DNA from: Toxotes chatareus
Taxonomy: Eukaryota > Chordata > Actinopteri > Toxotidae
Assembly (NCBI GenBank): GCA_016801885.1
Contig: CM028895.1
Coordinates: 3,518,501 to 3,582,500 of the forward strand
Direction: 5' to 3'
Length of the DNA: 64,000 nucleotides
A model generated the notes under the pieces. It saw only the letters and a program-made list of their open reading frames with translations, was not told where the DNA came from and searched no databases. A program made the position numbers and the translations under genes. Numbering within the stretch: position 1 is the first letter of the stretch; each line of letters begins with the position of its first letter. Below, piece after piece: positions 55,886-64,000 of this stretch.

Positions 55886-57118
55886 CATAGCCCAGATTGT
55901 GTCTTTTTTTTTTGCAGATAAGCTGGAGTAACAACAAGATGATGAGATTGATTAAAATTCACTCCATCACCCTCTTAACATCCAGTGTTTGTTTGACAAT
56001 CAAAGCTCTTGTGTCTCAGACAACTGAGAGAAACTCTTTGATCTTAACTGATTAAAACATGAAGTGATCACATTTAATCATACTGATGTGTTTACACTAA
56101 TTAACAGAGAAAAGTAGAGATTTCTGAACTTTAAACTTGACATGCACAGCTTCATTCTTCCTGTGAGCGCTGAGCTACACAGCTTAGGGAACCAATCCTC
56201 GTGGTTCTCACTGGTCACTGAATTTTTAAAGGTTGCAAACAAAACAAAGAATGTTGGAACTTGAGTGATTCCCCCAAACTCTCTGGGACTCAGCTACAGA
56301 ACAGCAGCCCTGATGCTAGCAGGGACTCAGGGACAGAGGACATGTCAGCGAGCACTGATTTGCAAGTCAAAAGACACCCAGATATGGTGACAGCCCTTAT
56401 TCCTGAGAAGGGTCCAGCAGATCCCAGTATGCAAAGTAGTTTCTTAATCAAATCTTAAACCCTGATTAAAACTGGACTAAAATTGTTTAATGTTAAGCTT
56501 ATAATCATTGTTGACAGGATTTAAATGACGTTATTAAAACCTTCATTAACTTTTTTTTGGCGACCTGGAGGCAGTGAAATAAGCTGCAAACCTAACACTG
56601 ACACGCATCACTTTACACTTTATATGACAAACTTGTTAGCAAACATTTGCTCATTTACACATCCAGCAGACACAGAGCAACAGTAACACTCGTTTTGGGT
56701 TGTGTTGCTAAACTCCCAACAAATACAAGCCCAAAAATTCCCTCTCCTTTTAGCGCGAACAATGAGCTGAAAGATGCCGTAAATCTCACTTTCCATATTA
56801 CACATAATCACTTCATCTGTTGCTGAAGTAAGGACATTGATCCTGAACTGAAGGACACTGAAATGGTGACAGTTATGCATATCCTGGTCATTCTAAAAAA
56901 AAAAAAAAAAAAGAAACTTAGCCCAGTCTTAATCTCATCACTTGTAATCAACTATTTGACAAATAATCAATCATAGGTTGTGGACAACATCATATTGCAT
57001 CAAAAATTCTCATAAAGCTCAGTTTGGCAGAGGCAGCGGAGATCACTACATACAATCATCCTGTAGGTGTCAGACTTGTCTCTATGTGAGCCCTCTGTTC
57101 ATGGCAAGTTGTTGATGT

Positions 57119-57142
57119 ACACACACACACACACACACACAC
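57119..57142. repeat. (CA)n microsatellite
   Basis: About 12 uninterrupted AC units downstream of gnpat. Confidence 0.85.
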
Positions 57143-59675
57143 TATCACAGCAGCATTGTTCATCATGTTTTGTGGCCCTGCTGCTGAGTAAGAGACTGCT
57201 GCCAGCAAATCCGCCACTTTCCATCCATATTGCCCTTTCTCTCACTCTCACTCAGTCTCTGACAAATTATAGGTTCATCTAAAGTTGCCATACCAAATTG
57301 CTTATATACACACTCCAGTCCGTCCATCCATCCATCCACACATCCACCCACCCATTCTCTGCGCCTGCTTTCTCTTTCTCTCCATCCATATCCGTCTCCC
57401 TGGTGGTGGTGTATAATAGTGTCAGCCACGGCCGTATCAGCACTTTATCTGCTACATTATGACAAGCTGTATTTGGTGGGGGGGGGGGGCACACACACAT
57501 ACATAGGAAGGCAACACCCTTATAAACTGCTTTCTGACCTGTGGCAGCCGCTGGGAAACAAAAGCAGCAGACGGCTGGTGTTTTATGACCAGAAGTGGAG
57601 TATGTTTGGTTTTGTTTGGTCTGTGTTATTTCTTTACTTTTTCCTTTTGGTTGTAGGCATCTGTGTGCATGTGTATGTGTAACTGAGTGTACACTGGCCT
57701 GGTGTTGTGCCCTGAGGGATTTGTGGAGGTCTATTTGTAGGGAACTGATTGAAAGAAAAAGCGACCCTGGTGTATAATGTTTTAGCAGTTAACCTTAGGT
57801 AATGGTCGGTTGATGGATTTAGCTCATTTGCTCCAGCAGATCCTGTTTTTCAGAGCTGTGCTGGAGGCTCAGACATTTACATACAGTAAAGGGACCAGCA
57901 CTCAATGTGAAGTCTGAGGACTGCCAGAGCTCCCTGAGGAGAGTCCAGGAGATCTGAAATCACAATGAGACTAAATACAGAAGCGTTGCAGACTGAGCGA
58001 CAGTATTATTCACAGTATTATTCCTCATGTAGTTGAACTGAAGGTCAGTTAAAACACCCTAAACGTAATTAAAACCAGTACAAGCCCCAGTCTTTGGCAA
58101 CAGGACATGGCCACACCCACATAAATGACAGAAACAATTCGTACAACAGCTGTTCCTCAACATAGCTTCCAGAGACAATAGCCTACTGCAGCTATACAAG
58201 ACAGCAATAAATTACAAGATGAATTAAACAGGCAATATCAGAGTCTTTATGGAAAAGAAAGCTATCGCCTCCACTTTGGTATGGTTGTAATTGATGTCTG
58301 GTTTTAACTGGTCAAGCTCTGCCTGCCTTGCTTATCCCGAAGGCACGCCAACTTCCTAAAACCACTCTTTTCATTCTTTATTGGCAACTTAGAGAAGAAA
58401 AACCTGCTCTGAAAGCCCATTTTCACTGGTAAAAGCCTTCAAATCTCAGAAACTGGAATAAAACATCATCCACAAGGCTCACAAAAAAATTCAACAGTTA
58501 TTTCCAGCAGTTTCAGGCAAATTATACTCTACAGCCTAAAATGCCTTTTAAGAAATCCCAAAGGAGCACATTTACAAGAAAAAGTGACTCGAACCGCTCA
58601 GCTTTTGTTTTTTACCCTGCTATTTCCCCCACTGGTCACTGAAATTCCCATATCATTAATCCCAAGTGTAACCACTTGTTATTAAATGCTGAGTAATGGT
58701 AGGACCACAGGGACAATTTGCTGTCTCAGAGTAGCAAAATCTAAAATGTTTCACTAGATGACTATTATATAATGTAATGGATATTTTTGATGGGGGAGAG
58801 CAGCAATTATCATCTCTGCACATGTGAGACAGCGATCTCTATTAAAAACAGATACAGTTTAAATATGGACACAGAGAATATTCATACACAATAAGAAAAG
58901 CATCACAAGTGTAATTCTTTTCCTTTCTCTCTTCTTAATGTAAAGAGTATAGTCTTGTGACTACTTTAACTTTTATAGGATTTTAAAAGCAGGACTTTTA
59001 CTTGTAATGGGGTATTTTTACATTGTGATTTTATCAAGTAAAGAGTCTGAGTATTTCCATCACATTTATCTTTAAATTAAATCTTCTAAAAAGGAAACAA
59101 ATGCATTTTCATTTTTCCACATCCACACACACACTGATGGCATATGCTGCTGTGATTTCTAGCTTCAAAACAGATTTCTGGCCCAGTCTTTGCTTTGTAA
59201 CAGGAGGACGTTTTATGTACGACTCTGGGGAAACTGTCTGACCAACATAAACAAACCTTTAACTGTTTTTACTTCACACCTTAAAATAATTAGCAGTATT
59301 AAAATACATCTGATAACAACATCTGTGGTGTAATGTGGCTGAAATAAGACAGTGAAGGCAAATGTTAAGCGATATAATTACAGTAGTAGTTTTCACCAAT
59401 TATTGCTAATGTATTCCTCATCTTTGTTACTCTTCTATAATGCATCAACAATAAGCTCTAAAATCAGTGATTAGTGCTGAATGAAAACATTTGCATTTTT
59501 AACTGTATTTGCATTATACAGACATGCATGGATCTAATATACTGAGCTAATGTCTGCAATTAACCAGAGTATCATTTCCCTGTCTCAGCAATTCATTTGC
59601 TTTAACTTTTATCACCAGAGAGTCTGTACACATGCTCACACACACAACATGCATACATCTGCACACAGGAGTGCT

Positions 59676-59678
<3 letters not shown>

Positions 59679-59729
<51 letters not shown>
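59679..59729. repeat. (CA)n microsatellite
   Basis: About 25 uninterrupted AC units. A shorter TG tract follows at 59877-59894, which makes a potential fold-back pair about 150 bp apart. Confidence 0.95.
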
Positions 59730-59731
<2 letters not shown>

Positions 59732-60100
59732 TGCTCTTAGTCTCTGTAGGATTCCACGAGCTGCCAGTTCTTGACAGCAAGATAAATAATAAACCTCTGA
59801 TGGACGCTACCGTGAAGTGAAAGCTCAAGGAAGATTTAATAAAATCCAATAGAATCTAATTGGAGTGGCATGAGTGTTTGTGTGTGTGTGTGTGAGGGAG
59901 TGTGTGTGTCTGCATGTGTTTGTAGTGGAACTTCCTTTGTAGATCAAAGTTTGTTTTTTGAATCAAGATTTTGGGACATAAGATTCTCCTTCACAGAATT
60001 AGAACAGGTTCAATAAACAGCCTGTCAATCTGTTTTCTGTTCTGTCTGTGTTTATTATACAGTAAACTGTCCAAATAATTCGCTATTCATTGGACACCGT

Positions 60101-60355
60101 GTGTATTTACATTTAGCTGTTTATACACAGTGTATGGAAAAGGACAGCAGCAATATTCCACATCTTTGTTACTGTAGTGCAAGGTTTATTTATGCTAAAT
60201 GTAAATACACAGTGTGAAAATGTACATATGCATTTTTATATACAGCAATGAGCAATGAGCAGAAACTCACTAGCTTAGCTTTATGCTAAGCTAATAATAA
60301 ATTAATAAACAATTTGTATAAAAATTTGTATAAAAAATGCATCTGTACATTTTCA
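60101..60355. repeat. Two adjacent inverted repeats (hairpin-forming block)
   Basis: Pair 1: 60101-60116 (GTGTATTTACATTTAG) is the exact reverse complement of 60195-60210. Pair 2: 60213-60243 (core GTGAAAATGTACAT) is nearly the reverse complement of 60328-60355 (core ATGTACATTTTCAC). The pairs abut at 60210/60213. A short palindrome, TAGCTTTATGCTAAGCTA, lies at about 60275-60292. This could be a decayed fold-back or MITE-like element; no terminal motif was recognised. Confidence 0.6.
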
Positions 60356-61280
60356 CAATTTGTATATTCCAGGAGACAAAAAAAATCTACAGAGATCAAG
60401 CCAAGTTTACACAAAAGTGCTGTGCTGTGATTGTTGGCGTAGTGGCCACAGATGGAAATCCAGGTCAGATCAGGTCCAATTCACAGCCTACTTGACTTCA
60501 AAAAGTTTACTGACTCATGCCAGTTAACCTCCTTCCCCACCAACAGCTCTCCTCTCACTGACCAACTTAAAAAGTTCAAAATAGCTGAGTTATCTGAGTT
60601 ACAGGGCTATTTCCAGTTGAACCATTTGGGAAAAAGAACATCAACTGGGGGCTTCAGTGTGGATGATTAAGTTTTTGTGTCGCCTACTTTTTCTATTTAA
60701 AGAATATTTTATTTAAGAGTTGTGAATCAGACAGAGGAAATTGCTTCTCCTGATCTTCCTAAATCAGGGAAAAGTCCTGCAGACAGCGAGTCTCACTGTC
60801 ATCTGACTTTAAGATATTGGCCTGAAAGGTTTTCTATTAATGTTAAGACAGGCTCCTAAACTACAGACTGGTGATGAGTAAATTTAGGAGTGACATTCTG
60901 CACTGCACTGCCTTTTGAAAGTTCTGATTATTTATGATCATACTAATGAGAAAGCAATTATCATTCAAAGAAACTGATATTATAATACTAAAAGGACAAG
61001 ATAAGCTGTTGAGTCAGACATCATAAACTGAACAAAGAATTAATACAAACAACCCCTGCCTAGTGCATACATAATAAGAACACATTCTAGTAGTAATGTT
61101 GACATTGCACTGTGATTTAAATCTACAACAGAACCTGGAAACTTACAGGCATAAGGTGGTAAAGTCAGTAATAATCCTCCTGTTGAGCTGCGGTTCCCAG
61201 CCAACATCCTGTCTGTTAGCAAACTACGGCAGAAGCTGAGAAACAGAAACCCAAAGCCAAAGGAACTTCTGCAGTCCTCC

Positions 61281-61683
61281 ATGGGGCCCTTTAAGATTGT
61301 GAAAGGTAAATCTGGATCTAATTAAAATGACAGGATGGGTAAACTTCCTCTCTCTCCTCACACTGTGAGTGCTCTCCAGGGCCAAAATAACTTTCATAAT
61401 AATGACTGAATTGATCGCTGACTTTGCCTCCATAAGAAGAGGCTGTGAGGAGGACAGTGCAGAACAGCTTGTGATTGTATTGAACCGTTTAGTTGGTTTA
61501 TTATTTCAGCAATGTAACGCAGACATGGCAGGAGAGTGAGGGAAATTGACTTTAAAGCTCTCTTTTGACCTTATAAATCACCAGGTGAGGCATCAGAGGT
61601 GAAACTGGCGACTTTTGTGGTAGCTGTCATTTTGGGATGTTTGATTTTGCACAATAGCTTCATGAAAATGAAGGTGTACAGAG
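61281..61683 (+). CDS. Speculative first two exons of an unidentified type II membrane protein
   Basis: Candidate exon 1 is 61281-61305 (ATGGGGCC..., M-G-P-F-K-I-V-K plus one base, donor GTAAAT). Candidate exon 2 is 61585-61683 (acceptor ACCAG, donor GTAAAA), which continues in phase with a short polar stretch, a run of about 16 hydrophobic residues (LATFVVAVILGCLILH) and a basic tail (MKMKVYR). A tiny phase-1 first exon followed by a phase-1 membrane-anchor exon is the layout of ABO/GGTA1-family glycosyltransferases, but no catalytic exon lies in the window and both pieces are short. Chance remains the main alternative. Confidence 0.2.
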
Positions 61684-64000
61684 GTAAAATGTGTTTTAAT
61701 TATGTTAAATTAGCTGTTGTGGAGCTTTCTATTCTTGACATTTTCACAATAACGCTATGGAATAACATTGGGAAAACAATGTGAAAGGTGTTGCTTGTAG
61801 TGATGAGCACATGGAGAGTTAACACCTGAATATGCAGCTCATCTTAGTTTTATAGCGAGTTTCTACTCATTGTTTATCTCTTGGTAGAGACCAAAAACAG
61901 AGCTAAAACAGTTAATATTGGACTTTTCATCTGGTAGAGAGAAACTCCTTAGAATCAGCAGCTGACAAAAGCTTTTTTAAAAAAAAAAAAAAAAAAAAAA
62001 ATCAAAAGTTACTTTCTAATTAAGATTAAATTACAGGTCTCTCTGTAAATTACAGTACAGAAAGGAACAGCTGTAATATAGAGAGGTTAACAGAAACACA
62101 TAAAATGACTGCAGCGCTTTCAGTTACACTTTACAGCACACAACAAGAGGAATGCACTATGATTTGAGAGAAGACACTCTAATTTGCACATTCCTCATGG
62201 AATCTTTACTTATGTTAGGTTACACACAACATAAACAAGATGGCACCTAACAGGGCGCACACCTCTGCTGCTGCGCATCCGTCAACATATGTTGCCAAGA
62301 TATGTCAAAAGCTCAGATTGGATTTTCAGCAAATTTTCATAATTTCATCCTTTCCCCATTACCAGCTTGTTTCACAACAGGAGGTTTACATTCTGTCATG
62401 ACTGCAGCTGAAACAGGATGTGAAACCAGACACATTTAATCATTTCAGCCAATCAGCACATATCTGTACCAATTAGCTCTACACAATTTTTTTTTTTTTT
62501 TTCCAATCAGCACTATAGAGTATGTACAGGCACATGCTCCTGTAAAGCTGTACCCAGATAAGAAGATTAGTGGTTAATTTAAACCAGCAATGAGCTCTTC
62601 AATTACTCCATATTGCCATATTGTTTGATTGAGCCAGTAATTGACAGACTGCCTTCTGCTGTCTGCTGAGGGCAATGGCTGAAAGACACACAGTTAGACA
62701 CTGTTATATGAACCCATTCAAAAGTTTTTTTCCTATATAAAATCCCAACATACAACACTTCACTTTTGGGGAAATATGCCTAGCATTCACTTTGTTTCTT
62801 GCTTGTTTAATCTGTAAACACATACTAACACACACTAACGCAAAGACATCAAGTTCTTTTTTTAGGGTGAGTTATTGCCTCAGTTTGTTTGTGTACATAT
62901 TGAACAAACAAGGTGTGACACACAAGATATAATTATACTGATGCTTAAAGGTGTGCGTAGCTGTTTTTTTTTTTTTTTTTAACTCTAGGCTAGCTGTTTC
63001 CCTCTGTTTCCAGTGTTTATGCTTAGCTAAGCTTGTGGTAGTGGTATCGATGGTCTAACTCTTGGAAGGAAACATACAAACTTAGATCTCAAAATTTTGA
63101 AATGAATTTCCTAAAATTTATTTCGACTTTGATGTACTACTTTAACTTAAGCTGTGAAACTGTTACTTCAAACAATGTCCAGCAAAACCAGTAGTAAAAA
63201 CTATTTGTGGAAAACTAGACGCACTTATATAATAACATTCTATTTTCCAGTTTTCTTTCTTAGTTCCATATCAAAGTACAACACGTTACCACTGAGGGAG
63301 CAAAGTGATGGAGTGGCATCTCATCAATAGCTCCACATGATCTCTCTGAGGTTTGTGACTCTCAGTCACACGAGCTTTCATCTGGCTGCTGTCAGGCTCC
63401 TGTGGTGATGCTATTGCCAGTACCAGAGAGCTGTGAGATGATTAGTTTGCTTTTGTTCCTGTGGACTTAATAAGGTGTTTTTCCATCACAGTTATACAAA
63501 AATATAAAAATAAAATAAAAATCAGAGCTTTCCATATACATATTAAATCTGAAATGTTCACTGTCACTCTCAGTTTTATGAGCAATTAAATACATAAAAT
63601 AAAAGTAATTCTCCACCAGAGTTAAATCCTGGTATTTTGCAGAGGGTTTTGAACCATCTAAATAAAAATTTTGAGAAAATACAACAAATGTGTAAATTGT
63701 AAAGAAAAACCTCAGAAAAAAGAAAATGTGTTAATGGGGATCTCCAATATTCATCTGCATTTATTTTCCTCTCCTCTTTCTTTTCTTTTCTTGTTCTCTC
63801 TCTTTGCTCGTAGCAACAGGTCAATGAGGCAGACAAAATAATCATAAAATAAATTGGTACAATCTGGAACCAAAATGATGACTAAGCCTGTTTTTGCCTC
63901 ACTGCCCTGCCATGCAGTGTACAGGTAGTTTATTTGAAGTATGAGGCTCACACCATGAAACATGACTCACACAGAAAACCACATCCACGCACAAGCGTAC

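Larger units (their letters stand above)
55886..64000. other. Intergenic DNA downstream of gnpat
   Basis: AT-rich with microsatellites (57119-57142, 59679-59729), a G homopolymer (57478-57489), A/T runs (about 56895-56912, 61979-62001, 62488-62503, 62964-62981) and the inverted repeats at 60101-60355. A Ser/Asp-rich open frame at 56219-56458 and two possible small exons at 61281-61683 are the only coding hints. No recognised gene. Confidence 0.55.

Overview
The window is vertebrate nuclear DNA, almost certainly from a teleost fish and probably a percomorph (the rank is inferred from style; I cannot name the species). It has multi-exon genes with GT-AG introns, long AT-rich introns full of (CA)n microsatellites, and four complete genes plus one partial gene whose reconstructed proteins match SPRTN, EXOC8, TRIM67, C1orf131 and GNPAT. 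In human these five genes are neighbours on chromosome 1q42. No bacterial, plasmid, phage or CRISPR feature is present, and I found no complete gene outside these five families.

Layout from left to right: (1) 196-527, minus strand, first coding exon of sprtn (DNA-protein crosslink protease), which runs off the left edge. (2) 528-1579, divergent promoter region shared with exoc8. (3) 1580-4307, plus strand, exoc8 in four coding exons (human EXOC8 is a single-exon gene). (4) 4308-8083, intergenic DNA with a hAT-type MITE, ending in a GC-rich start region. (5) 8084-40703, plus strand, trim67 in 11 coding exons, with a 14 kb first intron and several introns that hold repeats and enhancer-like blocks. 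(6) 40704-45669, trim67 3' UTR and convergent intergenic DNA. (7) 45670-47857, minus strand, C1orf131 homologue in eight exons. (8) 47939-53744, plus strand, gnpat in 17 coding exons; the two start codons are only 81 bp apart. (9) 53745-64000, gnpat 3' UTR, then repeat-rich intergenic DNA with a weak hint of another gene's first two exons near 61281-61683.

I rebuilt every gene by splicing. All exon phases close exactly, giving EXOC8 687 aa, TRIM67 721 aa, C1orf131 253 aa and GNPAT 696 aa. The genes do not form a pathway: they cover DNA repair, exocytosis, neuronal E3 ligase function, ribosome biogenesis and peroxisomal ether-lipid synthesis. Their linkage is ancestral synteny. The order differs from human by an inversion of the TRIM67-C1orf131-GNPAT block relative to EXOC8-SPRTN.

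The most interesting observations are exoc8 introns against the single-exon human gene, the very tight C1orf131/gnpat divergent start, a four-TAATTA enhancer-like block in trim67 intron 3, a 400 bp polypurine tract followed by a polypyrimidine tract in intron 7, a decayed 20-25 bp minisatellite in intron 3, nested inverted repeats at 60.1-60.36 kb, and the speculative type II membrane-protein start at 61.3 kb. I did not find a convincing new biological system.
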